In this document: one piece after another, positions 9,569-19,515 of the stretch | Layout of the letters: every line of letters begins with the position of its first letter | Numbering within the stretch: position 1 is the first letter of the stretch | From: Polytrichum commune | Lineage: Eukaryota; Streptophyta; Polytrichopsida; Polytrichales; Polytrichaceae | Assembly: GCA_950295325.1 (NCBI GenBank) | Contig: OX485804.1 | Location: 11,718,001-11,782,000, forward strand | Direction: 5' to 3' | Length of the DNA: 64,000 bases | Position numbers and translations under genes: made by a program | Notes under the pieces: generated by a model | What the model saw: the letters and a program-made list of their open reading frames with translations, nothing else | The model's database searches: none | Told to the model about the DNA's origin: nothing

Positions 9569-11882
9569 TGATGCACCCCGTGGATCGTTCCCTTGCAATT
9601 TAGCTCAAGAAGACTCATGGTGAGACATCACGTAAATTTATATTCGCTTGAGAACTACCGTGCCTCATTAATATGTTCGGTCTCTAATTAATAATCCTTC
9701 TCTTCTCCTTATGATATGAATATAATTATTGGAGTGAACACAATCTCATTATCTTAATTCTTACTCTCAATGTAAGGCATCATTGATAATAAGAACCATT
9801 AGATTTAAAGAAAGCTTCAAGAGGTGTAACAATATCCTTGATAATAATATAGTATTCAATAAATTGTATGAATCCTTAATCTTAGTAGTTCATAAACATT
9901 AATCACACAAATGATAATAATCCTATAATGATGAAGAAGATCTAATATTCTTGAGTCTTCATTTTTAAACTCAAGTGTTACTACTTATAATATTGTAACT
10001 TGACATGTATGCATATAGTAGTTATAATTTCATGAACACATCATTGATTGTTTTGCAATGTCACGTTTAACATTAAAAGTGTTTTAATGACAAAAATAAT
10101 TATAACTCTCTTGAGGTTTATTCAAGACAAAGAACTCCTCTTTGATTGTTAATGACATCCAACAACTCACAAAGTATCTTAAGAGAAGAAGCACTTTTAC
10201 TACAAAGTGTTTCTTGATGACGAGAAGATAAACCTATCTCTCTTGAGTTTTGCTCAAAAGAGAGAGAGATCTTCTCTTGAATAGATAATCCTTCAAATTG
10301 TAATGACATCCAACAACTCACAAAGAATCTTAAAGTAAGAAGCTTCAATAACAATTGTAGTAAGTAGATTATCTTATATCAATATTACTTCATTCATATG
10401 TATTCAAACTTTGATATGAATTAATGTCTTCATCATTCTTGTTAATCATAAGTTCAACAATCAATATGTAGTATAATATGTATAATACTTATAAGTCAAT
10501 TATGTAGTTTTCAATAATAAGCTCCCCCTCTTTTGAAGGAGTTGCAATCGTTAAGTTGTTTTGCTTAAATCATAACATGCATATAATTCTTCAATCATTT
10601 AATCACATGTATATTTATAATTCCCTTTTGAGGAGATCAATGATAAGTTCCGCTTTGAGAGATAATCGCGCTTCCTTCAATCAAGTTGTATAAATTGACA
10701 ATTGCTTTCTCATATCAATCTCTCTCAAAGTTCCATTGATTCTCCAATTTGTCTTGAGCGCTTTGTTCTCACCCTCACACTATCTTTTGAGTTCTTTTTC
10801 AAAAGAGTCTACTCAATCTACTCTACTCTCGGTTGCTCAATCATTTAAGCTACAAAGTACCATTGACGACTCGTAGTTCAAATTGAGAGGGAGAGGTAAG
10901 AGAGATCACTCATATTGTAGAAAAGATAAGTGTATTGCAAAAGTTCCTCGAGAGGAGAGTTACAAAAGCTTCAAGTGATTCTTGACACTCAAATTTAAGA
11001 TAACTTCGTTGTGTAGAAAATGAGGTATAGGTCTCCTAAAATGCTTCCCTTATATAGTCTTTTCTTCCTATCCAAAATCTATACTAAGAGTAGTTGTTAA
11101 CTTCCACTTTCCTAGATACTAGCTATCTCCGACATATGTAGATGATTCTTATCCTAAACGGTTACAACCGTTTCGCCACCTTGATGTTCATAATTTCAAG
11201 ATTTCCCTAACTCCTTGTTGTGGCTACATTCTAAACTCTTTTTGGAGATCAATCAAATCTTCATGTTGATTGATTAATGATCATGCTAGTAGAATGTACC
11301 ATATTCCTATATTCCCCTTAATGTCTTCATAATGTCTCCTTGAGTTTAATATCTAGAATTCCCATATATTCTATAATCGTGCTTCCTAAAAATCCTACAT
11401 TCTTCCTATTCCATAATCATGCTCAAAAATACTACATTCCTATATACTCCGTCATTATGTCTCTTCACATAGTCATTGATCTTCAAAATCTTCCATTCCT
11501 AAATACTTCCATATTGCCTCTTTAATGGTCCTTTAATCCTATTTCCTATATGCCCTAATATACTTCATAATGCCTAATACTAATTCCTTAATACTAATGT
11601 AGTAGCCTTCTACCTAAATCCTAAGTTCTCCTCCATAAACCCGTTGGGCACCCATTGCCGTGGGTAAGGGAACCTATAGCCGCGCGTAAGGTATGTAATT
11701 CCGCGGAAAAGGGCCCTATTGCCGTGGTCGAACTCCATGGCCGGGGCTTCCTTCGGCGTTCCTCTTTGTGTTGCTCTCCTTCCTCTTCATGAATCCTTCC
11801 TCCCAAGTTGCATGCTTGTTGATTTAAGTGCCGTTTGAGTGTTGATGTGCTTCCTTTATCTCTACAATGTTGCTACTCAACA
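9569..11882. mobile_element. Solo LTR (2.3 kb) nested in the DNA transposon
   Basis: This segment splits one short protein-coding domain in two. It starts TGATGCACC and ends CTACTCAACA. The duplicated bases are GTCAC for those ends; the identity extends to ACAGTCAC (9561-9568 and 11880-11887), so the exact boundary is ambiguous by 3 bp. TG...CA ends, a ~5-bp TSD and no coding ORF point to a solo LTR. Contents: AT-rich sequence, a diverged internal duplication around 10128-10180 and 10298-10345 (the gacatccaacaactcacaaag motif twice), a possible TATA (cccttatatag near 11049) and a GC-richer 3' part (11640-11770). I cannot name its family. Confidence 0.7.
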
Positions 11883-12098
11883 GTCACTCTCAACATACTT
11901 ATATTTGTTGAGACCCGGTTGTTTTTTGAACCAATGGAGGTAAGCCATAGCAGTTGAGAAGAGCGTTTCTCTATTTCCGTTATGGACTGCACGTTTCATC
12001 AAGTCAATGGGTTGCCAACAATTGCCCCACTTAGTACCAACCTTCACCCTTATCTTTTGAACCCTTCCTATATAGAACATGCCATATTTTGGTGGCAA
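11883..12098 (-). pseudogene. C-terminal domain fragment of transposase-like gene
   Basis: The minus-strand ORF of about 72 residues has GRVQKIR, KWGNC, PIDLMKRA, HWFKKQPG and YKYVESDC. It aligns block by block with the minus-strand ORF at 61261-61851 (GRVQKIK, QWGNC, PIDMMNR, NWFTKSPG, YKYEGSD). This is the only coding remnant left in the deleted element. No function is known to me; the Trp- and basic-rich pattern could be a chromatin- or DNA-binding module, which is inference only. Confidence 0.75.
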
Positions 12099-12308
12099 AG
12101 TATTTAATTTTTGAAACTATCGTTTTTTCTCCATGTTATTTTATATGTACCACTTAGGTAATTTAATCATGTTTCACAATCCCAAAGCACCCTATACTAC
12201 ATCTAATAATTTTACAAATTTTACGCCAAATTTTTATACAAGACCCTATATTTTATCGCACGTAGTTCCTACGTTTTTCGCCAGTGCCCCCCCCCCGAGG
12301 TCGCTACC

Positions 12309-12777
12309 CAAACGGCTTCGTTCTATCCTCACCATTTCACCAAGTATTCCTTTGTACATTTTGTTTCCTTTTTACTTGGGCTTTCTACACTTGAGGATGC
12401 CCTCCTACCTCATGTTCTAAATGACGTCCACAAGGTCGGGAGGTGGCCTAATCACTTGCTTGTGATCGGGCCACAAGGCGTTGTCCTTAAATGGCTTTCG
12501 TAATGAGACATGAAATGTTAGATGCACTTTGATCTCGGGCGGTAATTCCAACTTATATATGTCCTTGAACACTTGTTCCACAATGAGAAATGGATCTCCA
12601 ATTTTGGACATGAACTTTGGAGTAAGGTTTTCCCCAAGGTGAAATTGTCCACATTAAACAACACCTTATTGGCCCACCTCATACTTCACTTCGCGTCTTC
12701 CGGCATTGACTTGCACTTCGTAGCACCTTCGGGCTTTCTCCACCAACAACTTGGTCATCTCCAAGACTTGCTCATGC
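12309..12777 (-). pseudogene. G1 integrase C-terminus to chromodomain
   Basis: The minus strand reads the post-integrase segment (MSKIGDPFLIVEQVF, YKLELPPEIKVH, HVSLRKPFKDN at 12417-12611) and then the chromodomain start, EYLVKW followed by TGA. G1 is less decayed here than its sisters: the RKPF position is open, whereas the others read RKSF then stop. The block continues from 13757 across the solo LTR and into 8693 across the DNA transposon. Confidence 0.8.
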
Positions 12778-12782
12778 TTCTT

Positions 12783-13751
12783 TGTCGCGCACCTCTCCAT
12801 GAGGAGTGCCCGAAACACCATGGGCACAAGGGGGACCCCGGAGTGACACCCGGGACTTGTGGCGCCGTTGGTGAGAGGGCCCAAGTGATCCTAATGTGGG
12901 TGAGGGCCCCGGGCGTTGGGAACGCCTCCCACCCACGGAGACTAGGAGGCATGAGGGTAAGGCCATGAGCTATGCGTAGCTCATGGCGTGGTGATTCTAG
13001 AATGCTCAAGATCACCTCAAGCGGAGGTGTGACCTAGGAGTTATGGCCATTTGAGTGGGGCGCTGTCCCGGGACAGCGCCCTGATACAGCTGTGCCTGGG
13101 AGTGACTCCCGGGACTGCCAAGGTTCAAACAGACATAACTTCCTCAAGAATTGCCCGAATGGGGCAAGTGAGGAGTCCATCGGTATCTATGCAAAGCGTA
13201 GATGAAGATGGAGTGGTTGGTTGTTATGATCAGACATCATACAAGGAAGTTATGATGGTCTGAAGCTGCTAGGGGGGTTCTAGGCCCAGCAGCTAAAGGA
13301 AAATGTCCACTTGGCCCCAACTCTTGGTAGAGAGACAAGAGGTTGGTTGACGGTGGGGTAGGGGCCCCGCGTGAAGTCCTAGAGGCTTATATGGGTGAGG
13401 TGGTGTGGCCTCACCCACCCGAGGCCGAACGGCACGGCCTCCATGGGCATTGGCCCAATGTGAGGCCATAGTTGCCTAGTATGGTTCGGGTTGTTGTAGT
13501 GTTGCTCCGGCAACGCGATGATCAACATGGGATTGGACTTCCATGGATGGAAGTCCACATCTAGGAATGGGTTACAGATTAAGGGGTGAGTCCCGAAAGC
13601 AAAGTAAGAGGGTTGGTTCCCTCCTATGAGCTATATGGTCCGGGGTAGGAGGAGCTAACCATTGGCATGGCGGAATGCGAATGGTTAGCGCTCGTAACCT
13701 TTGCTAGAATTGAAAATAGGCAAGATTGTCGGGCTAGCAAGGGTTGCGACA
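12783..13751 (+). mobile_element. Solo gypsy LTR with perfect TSD (969 bp)
   Basis: It starts TGTCGCGCACC and ends GTTGCGACA. It lies in plus orientation inside minus-strand G1 coding sequence and is flanked by TTCTT at 12778-12782 and 13752-13756. There is no primer binding site or polypurine tract beside it, so it is a true solo LTR left by LTR-LTR recombination. It has family-typical hairpins, with a few private changes (for example ctgatacagctgtg in place of ctggtacagcagtg). Confidence 0.95.
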
Positions 13752-13756
13752 TTCTT

Positions 13757-15021
13757 GGCCAAGTCCTCACCATCTTGGTTGAACTCTAGTGTTCAATGTG
13801 CCCCCTCGAGAGCTAGGTTAGTAGGTTGGAGCGCATCCACTCCATAAGCCACCATGAAAGACAACCCCTTGGTCGCCCAGTGCGTGGCTACATTACAACT
13901 AAACTCCACTCGACCCACATAGTCCGCCCAATCTCCTTGGTCCGCCCCCACCAAGTTCCTCAAGTAATGCTTCAAGACTCCATTCACACACTTTGTTTTC
14001 CCATCCATTTGGGAATGTAAGGCCGTGCTAAGCCTTGGTTTCAATACAACCTCCTTAGAGAAATGCATTGGAAATGCACTTGTGAACTTTGGATCTTGAT
14101 CCCATACAATCACTCTTGGCAACCCGTGGTGCCTCAACCATCCTTTGAGAAAAGGCTATGCGGTCTCCAACGCGGTCGCGATTCCCACAATCGGCACCAT
14201 GTGTGCCAACTTGGCCAACCGTTCTACTATCAACAAGATGGCATCATACCCACGTGATTCCGGCAAACTTGTGATCAAGTCCATGCACATACTATGCCAT
14301 GGCCCCGACAGGATAGGCAACGGTTGCAAGAAACCGCCTTGGTTTCGGTAAGAGGCTCGGTTCACTTGGCACTTCATCCAAGCCTTCACAAAGTGGGTTA
14401 TATCCTCCTTTATGCACCGCCAATGGAACCTCCTTGGTGCCATTCTATGACGGTTTTTTCTTTCTCCTCTATGGCCGGCAATAGGACTATCATATTCCTC
14501 CTTCAAAATCGATAGCCTCAACTTGCCTTGTGGCACATACACCCAACTTTGCTTGCACTTGAACAATCCGTCCACCAACTTAACCTCTTTGAGCACCTTG
14601 CTCTTGTGAAGCTCACCTAAAAGCTTTTGTGCTTTGGGGTAGTTAATTTACCCCTCCCGTATCTTGCATCACAAGTTTCCTTCGCCGGCACACATTAGCC
14701 ACAATGTTTGGATGGTTCTCATTGCTTGGAACTCCTCCGGTCTACTTCGCGCATCCGGCACCACATTTTCACCATCCGCTTTGTGGATCAAATCCACCTT
14801 CATAAGCGCCAAACTATCATGCCACCGCAATGACTTCGCGCTCACTTGCGTTTGTATGTCAAAATTCTTTTAGGACACATTGTCCATGTAGACCTTTGCT
14901 TTGTGCGACCCCAACTAGTGTCGCCACATCTTCAAGCAATGCACAACGACAAAGATGTTCTTTGTCATGAGTTGGTTGTCTTCTTTGACAACCATCGAGG
15001 TTCATGCTCCCATGTGTAATG
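13757..15021 (-). pseudogene. G1 RNase H end and integrase
   Basis: The minus strand continues G1 from the copia insertion. First comes the RNase H block QPTHDKE, then the integrase zinc-binding region (14156-14596, GHRGERKNRHR, FVKAWMKCQVN), the core with MDLITSLPE, and WDQDPKFTSAF (13793-14137). The third catalytic position reads GKTKCVNG, so the usual Glu is Lys and the enzyme is dead. A TAG directly after LETA (near 14150) is shared with all other copies. The position that is TGA in the five sister copies is TGG here. The outer end, TAATG at 15017-15021, is the reverse complement of the copia TSD CATTA. Confidence 0.85.
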
Positions 15022-15213
15022 TATTGGAAGATAGAGTTAGGTTGCAACGGTGACATTGTCCCATATGGGTTGTCTACGCTGGTCCTAACCCATACATATA
15101 AATAAAGGTATAAGGGGAGGAGCTAATCACTCTCTCCATTATATGCAATCCTTGTGTGTTGTGTTCTACCTTTCTACGCTGATGTCTTTGCTTTCTCCTC
15201 TCATTTCTCAATA
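15022..15213 (+). mobile_element. C-right 5' LTR, Ty1/copia (192 bp)
   Basis: The limits were set by comparing it with the 3' LTR at 27489-27680: identity starts at TATTGGAAG and ends at CAATA, each 192 bp. The TATAAATA box at 15097-15104 gives a plausible Pol II promoter. A handful of differences from the 3' LTR (for example ggtataagg versus ggcataagg) indicate some age. The left flank TAATG matches the flank of C-left and not the right flank of C-right (GTTGG at 27681), which shows that the ends have been exchanged. Confidence 0.93.
15097..15104 (+). promoter_or_regulatory. TATA box in copia LTR
   Basis: TATAAATA is followed by AAGG, about 75 bp into the 192-bp LTR. The same box is in the 3' LTR (27564-27571) and in C-left on the minus strand. 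Its position would leave roughly 80 bp of R-U5. Confidence 0.6.
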
Positions 15214-15227
15214 GGTTATGGGCCCAC
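15214..15227 (+). other. Primer binding site matching the anticodon arm of initiator tRNA-Met
   Basis: GGTTATGGGCCCAC starts on the base after the LTR. Its complement GTGGGCCCATAACC is the anticodon stem-loop sequence of plant initiator tRNA-Met (CAT anticodon), and not the 3' acceptor end used by the gypsy elements here. Priming from a cleaved half-tRNA is established for Drosophila copia; the same mechanism is inferred here from complementarity alone. Confidence 0.75.
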
Positions 15228-15452
15228 TTTACTTTAGAGCTTAGAGATCAACTTAGGAGGAGGTAGGAGAGAGCCGGATCTGATCGGAGGCGATTTTGAG
15301 GTGTTTCAAGCTTTTGGTGGAGTTTTGGAGTTTTGGAGCACTTTTGGAGCGCCTTGGAGCATTCTTGGACACTTGGACCAGCGTGGAGGATACCTTAGGT
15401 TGAGGTTCATTGTATCTTGAGTGTTTACGTGAGATCGATTCGCATTTTGAGG

Positions 15453-16270
15453 GTTTGAGGTGATTAGAATTCCAAAAGGCTTAGTTGTGGCTTTTTGATG
15501 GTTATGTAGTTATTAAGCTTAGTTTAGGAGTGGAGAGGTGCTGACTTGAGAGATCCATCCATTCTATGCTTACTTTGAGGTGTTTTGAGTTCCAAAAGGC
15601 TTAGTTTTGGTTTTTTGATGGTTATGTAGCTATTTGGCTTAGTTTTGGAGTGGAGAGGTGCTGACTTGAGAGATCCATCCATTCTATGCTTACTTTGAGG
15701 TGTTTTGAGTTCCAAAAGGCTTAGTTTTGGCTTTTTGATGGTTATGTAGTTATTTGGCTTAGTTTCGGAGTGGAAAGGTGCTGACTTGAAAGATCCATCC
15801 ATTCAAAACTTACTTTGAGGTGTTTTGAGTTCCAAAAGGCTTAGTTTTGGCTTTTTGATGGTTATGTAGTTATTTGGCTTAGTTTTGGAGTGGAAAGGTG
15901 CTGACTTGAGAGATCCATCCATTCAAAACTAACTTTGAGGTGTTTTGAGTTCCAAAAAGCTTAGTTGTGGCTTTTTGATGGTTATGTACTTATTAAGCTT
16001 AGTTTTGGAGTGGAGAGGTGCTGACTTGAGAGATCCATCCATTCAAAACTTACTTTGAGGTGTTTTGAGTTCCAAAAAGCTTAGTTGTGGTTTTTTTATG
16101 GTTATCTAGTTATTTGGCTTAGTTTTGGAGTGGAAAGGTGCTGACTTGAGAGATCCATCCATTCAAAACTAACTTTGAGGTGTTTTGAGTTCCAAAAGGC
16201 TTAGTTTTGGCTTTTGGATGGTTATATAGTTATTTGGCTTAGCTTTGGAGTGGAAAGGTGCTGACTTGAG
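15453..16270 (+). repeat. Tandem 120-bp repeats in the copia leader
   Basis: Nearly seven units repeat with a period of exactly 120 bp and almost no indels. Landmarks such as gtgctgacttgagagatccatcc recur at 15539, 15659, 15779, 15899, 16019 and 16139. Units differ by a few substitutions (tattaagctt versus tatttggctt, ctatgctt versus caaaactt). They lie between the primer binding site and the Gag start. The minus-strand ORF of 92 residues over them is a by-product of the period being a multiple of three. Confidence 0.95.
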
Positions 16271-16384
16271 TGTGTGAGAACCTTGAATTAATTCCAAAGT
16301 TTAAAATCAAATTCTAAAATTTTCGAGTGTGTTTTAGCCCTCGTGGTACATTAAGTGAGTGGGAGCTTGCATTTGAGTTGCAAA

Positions 16385-18523
16385 ATGGCTTCTAGTGAGG
16401 GCGATGGCCACATCACGCTCGACAAGTTCGGCGGCGACAACTTCAACCTCTACAAGTTCAAGTTGGAGATGGTGATGTCCACCAAAGACCTTTGGGAGAT
16501 CGTGGAGGGTTCGGAGTTGCCGCCACCGTCCACGGCGAGCGACGAGGTCAAGAAGGCGTACGAGCGTCGATGCAAGAAAGCCTTCGCCATCATTGCCACG
16601 AGCTTGGTGGACAAGGAGTTGGCGCACATCAAAGGGTGTAAAGGACCGGCGGAAGCGTGGAAGACGTTGTGCAACATCCACGAAACCAAAAGCTTGTCCA
16701 ACATCTTGTTCATTAGGCGAAAGTTTTTCACCATCAAGATGGACGAAGGCGCCGACATCCTCGACCACATCAACAAGGTAAAATCTCTCGCCGACCAACT
16801 CACATGCTTGGAGGTGCCAATGAAGGACGAGGATGTGGTCATGACCTTGCTCGATAGCCTACCGCCTTCATTCGACCATTTGATCACGGCGTTGGAGACG
16901 CGCCCCATGAAGGAGCTCACGTTGGATTTCATCACCGCACGTCTCATGCACGAGGTGTCCAAGAGGAAGGAGAAGGAGCCTCAAGGAGACGATGCGGCCA
17001 TGTTGTCCCGCCAACCTCGCACGTTCGACAACAACGAGAGGCGAGGTGATGGCCCGAGGTGCTACAATTGTGGTAAGTTGGGCCACCTCGCTTGCAATTG
17101 TCGATTGAAACGCAAGGTGAATGCCAACGTCGCGAGGTCGAGCGATGATTTTGCATTTGTTGCGAGAGATGGGGCGTCTAAAACCTCCACCACTAGATGG
17201 ATAGTTGATTCGGGGGCCTCGAACCACATGACACCGCATAAGCAATTTTTCGACACGTACGAATCCATTTCGGGCCGTAAAGTGTTCATGGGTGACAATG
17301 GCATCGTAGAGGTCCTAGGCAAAGGCTCCATTCTAGTGGAAACACGTGTGAAGGGTCGTGCACGGAGCATTAGAATGCACGACGTGCTTCACGTGCCCGA
17401 CTTGCATTCCAACTTGCTTTCGGTGAGCAAACTCATATCGCGGGGTTTGAAAGTGCATTTCAACACGTTGGGATGCGTGGTGAGGGCGAGCAACGGCGAG
17501 ATGTTGGCCGTGGCGTCGTTGGAGTCCAATTTATACCAATTGGACACGAAGGTGATGCATGAGGCCGAAACGAGTTCTTTGGCGCATTCGGAGGCGAACT
17601 CGCATCCTTTGGAGCTTTGGCACAAGAGGTTGGGGCATCTCAACGCCAATAGCGTGAAATCGCTCCAAACCATGGTGAGCGGCATGGACGTGCAAGCGGT
17701 GCCGAACAACGTGCATTCGTTCGCGTGCGAAGGATGCGTCCAAGGCAAACAAGCGAGGCGTCCGTTTCCCACGGAGGGAGGCACCCGCGCCACCAAGATC
17801 TTGGAGCTCGTGCATTCCGACGTGTGCGGGCCGATGAAAACGCCGTCCATCGGAGGGGCAAGGTATTTTCTCACCTTCATTGACGATTTTTCGCGCAAGA
17901 TTTGGGTGTATGTGCTCAAATCCAAGAGCGAGGTGTTGGCAAGGTTCAAAGAATGGAAAACCTTGGTGGAGAGGCAATCGGAACACGTAGTGAAGGTCCT
18001 TAGGACGGATAACGGCGGGGAATACATTTCTAAGGCATTCGACGATTTTTTAAGCAAATATGGCATCGCACGCCAAAATTCTTCACCTTACACGCCGCAA
18101 CAAAACGGGGTGGCCGAACGGGCCAATCGCACCATCGTGGAGATGGCGCGGTCCATGATTCATGCCCAACGCCTCGGCCACGAATTTTGGGCGGAGGCGG
18201 TGTGCAATGCGGTGTACGTGCCCAACCGGTGTCCCACGAAGGCCGTGGAAGGTAAGACGCCCGAGGAAGCGTGGAGCGGGAAGATGCCGCACGTGTCCCA
18301 CATGCGCGTGTTCGGTTGCGTGGCTTATGCGAAGGTGCCGGATCAAAGGCGAACGAAGTTGGACGCCAAGGGCGTCAAGTGTTTGTTCCTCGGATATTGC
18401 GAAGGCACGAAGGCGTACCGGCTCATTTGCTTGGAGACTAAGAAAATCATCAAGAGTCCGGACGTGGTGTTTTTCGAGGACAAAACGCATTTGGAGGATT
18501 GTCCAAGTGGGAGCGTTGACAAA
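16385..18523 (+). CDS. Copia Gag-protease-integrase half of polyprotein (C-right)
   Basis: The first true ATG is at 16385; the frame is open back to 16355 without an ATG. It encodes 713 residues up to the gypsy insertion. Domains: Gag (about 1-220), a CCHC zinc knuckle CYNCGKLGHLACNC (226-239), retropepsin with DSGAS (D275), the GAG-pre-integrase HHCC (H413, H418, C448, C451), and the integrase core with HSDVCGP (D479), RTDNGGEY (D542) and NGVAERANR (E578). No stop or frameshift is present. The frame runs on into the gypsy LTR and stops at 18709, which adds 62 foreign residues. The RT-RNase H half resumes beyond G3 at 25574 in the same phase once one TSD copy is discounted. The element therefore looks coding-complete before G3 inserted. 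Confidence 0.93.
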
Positions 18524-19515
18524 TGTCGCGCACCTCTCCATGAGGAGTGCCCGAAACACCATGGGCACAAGGGGGACCCCGGAGTGACACCCGGGACTTG
18601 TGGCGCCGTTGGTGAGAGGGCCCAAGTGATCCTAGTGTGGGTGAGGGCCCCGGGCGTTGGGAACGCCTCCCACCCACGAAGACTAGGAGGCACAAGGGTA
18701 AGGCCATGAGCTATGCGTAGCTCATGGCGTGGTGATTCTAGAATGCTCAAGAACACCTCAATCGGAGGTGTGAGCTAGGAGTTATGGCCATTTGAGTGGG
18801 GCGCTGTCCCGGGACAGCGCCCTGGTACAGCAGTGCCTGGGAGTGATTCCCGGGACTGCCAAGGTTCAAACAGGCATAACTTCCCCAAGACTTGCTCGAA
18901 TGGAGCAAGTGAGGAGTCCATCGGCATCTACGTGAAGCGTAGATGAGGATGGAGCGGTTGGTTGTTATGATCAGACATCATACAAGGAAGTTATGATGGT
19001 CTGAAGCTGCTGGGGGGTTCTAGGCCCAGCAGCTAAAGGAAATTGCCCACTTGGCCCCAACTCTTGGTAGGGAGACAAGAGGTTGGTTGACGGTGGGGTA
19101 GGGGCCCCGCGTGAAGTCCTAGAGGCTTATATGGGTGAGGTGGTGTGGCCTCACCCACCCGAGGCCGAACGGCACGGCCTCCATTGGCATTGGCCTAATG
19201 TGAGGCCATAGTTGCCTAGTATGGTTCGGGTTGTTGTAGTGTTGCTCCGGCAACGCGATGATCAACATAAGATTGGACTTCCATGGATGGAAGTCCACAT
19301 CTAAGGATTGGTTACCGATTAAAGGGGTTGGTTAGCGATTAAGGGGTGAGTCCCGAAAGCAAAGTAGGAGGGTTGGTTCCCTCCTATGAACTATTGGTCC
19401 GGGGTAAGAGGAGCTATCCATTAGCATGGCGGAATGCGAATGGTTAGCGCTCGTAACCTTTGGTAGAAATGAAAATTGGCAAGATTGTCAAGGGGGGCTA
19501 GCAAGGGTTGCGACA
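18524..19515 (+). repeat. G3 5' LTR
   Basis: TGTCGCGCACC...GTTGCGACA, 992 bp. It has clear hairpins: a ccatgagcta/tagctcatgg stem, an acacctc/gaggtgt stem, a perfect 24-bp palindrome with half GGGCGCTGTCCC, a cttgctc/gagcaag stem, a catctacg/cgtagatg stem, ctgctgg/cccagcag, and gacttccat/atggaagtc. A possible TATA (ttatatgg) lies at 19127-19134. Long ORFs on either strand inside the LTR are by-products of its GC-rich inverted repeats. Confidence 0.93.

Larger units (their letters stand above)
8700..12300 (-). mobile_element. Internally deleted DNA transposon with G-rich terminal inverted repeats
   Basis: The left end is CCTCGGGGGGGCCACT and the right end, reverse-complemented, is CCTCGGGGGGGGGGCACT, an imperfect inverted repeat of about 16-18 bp. 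The host site TCGCTA(CC) occurs at 8694-8701 and again at 12301-12308, so the TSD is 6-8 bp depending on where the CC belongs. Inside, the minus strand keeps only the C-terminal coding domain of the transposase-like gene found at 61358-64000. The element is split by a 2.3-kb solo LTR (9569-11882). The rest is AT-rich: 8720-9430 shows no ORF of interest, and 12100-12290 is subterminal sequence. The superfamily is not certain; a long TSD excludes Tc1/mariner and CACTA. Confidence 0.75.

Noticed and set aside
12286-12300. Long C run as a possible sequencing artefact or gap
   Set aside because: A matching G run at 8704-8710, followed by CACT on both sides, makes it the terminal inverted repeat of the DNA transposon; only its exact length is doubtful.
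14156-14596. G1 integrase as a potentially active copy
   Set aside because: The catalytic Glu is Lys, a TAG follows LETA, and RT is broken; the longer ORF only reflects less decay.
15453-16270. CRISPR-like regular repeats
   Set aside because: The 120-bp units are contiguous with no unique spacers, and the context is a copia leader.
18083-18756. Long ORFs opposite the copia integrase and inside gypsy LTRs (for example 180 and 137 codons)
   Set aside because: They recur wherever the LTR or integrase occurs and overlap real coding or inverted repeats on the other strand; they are shadows of GC-rich sequence.
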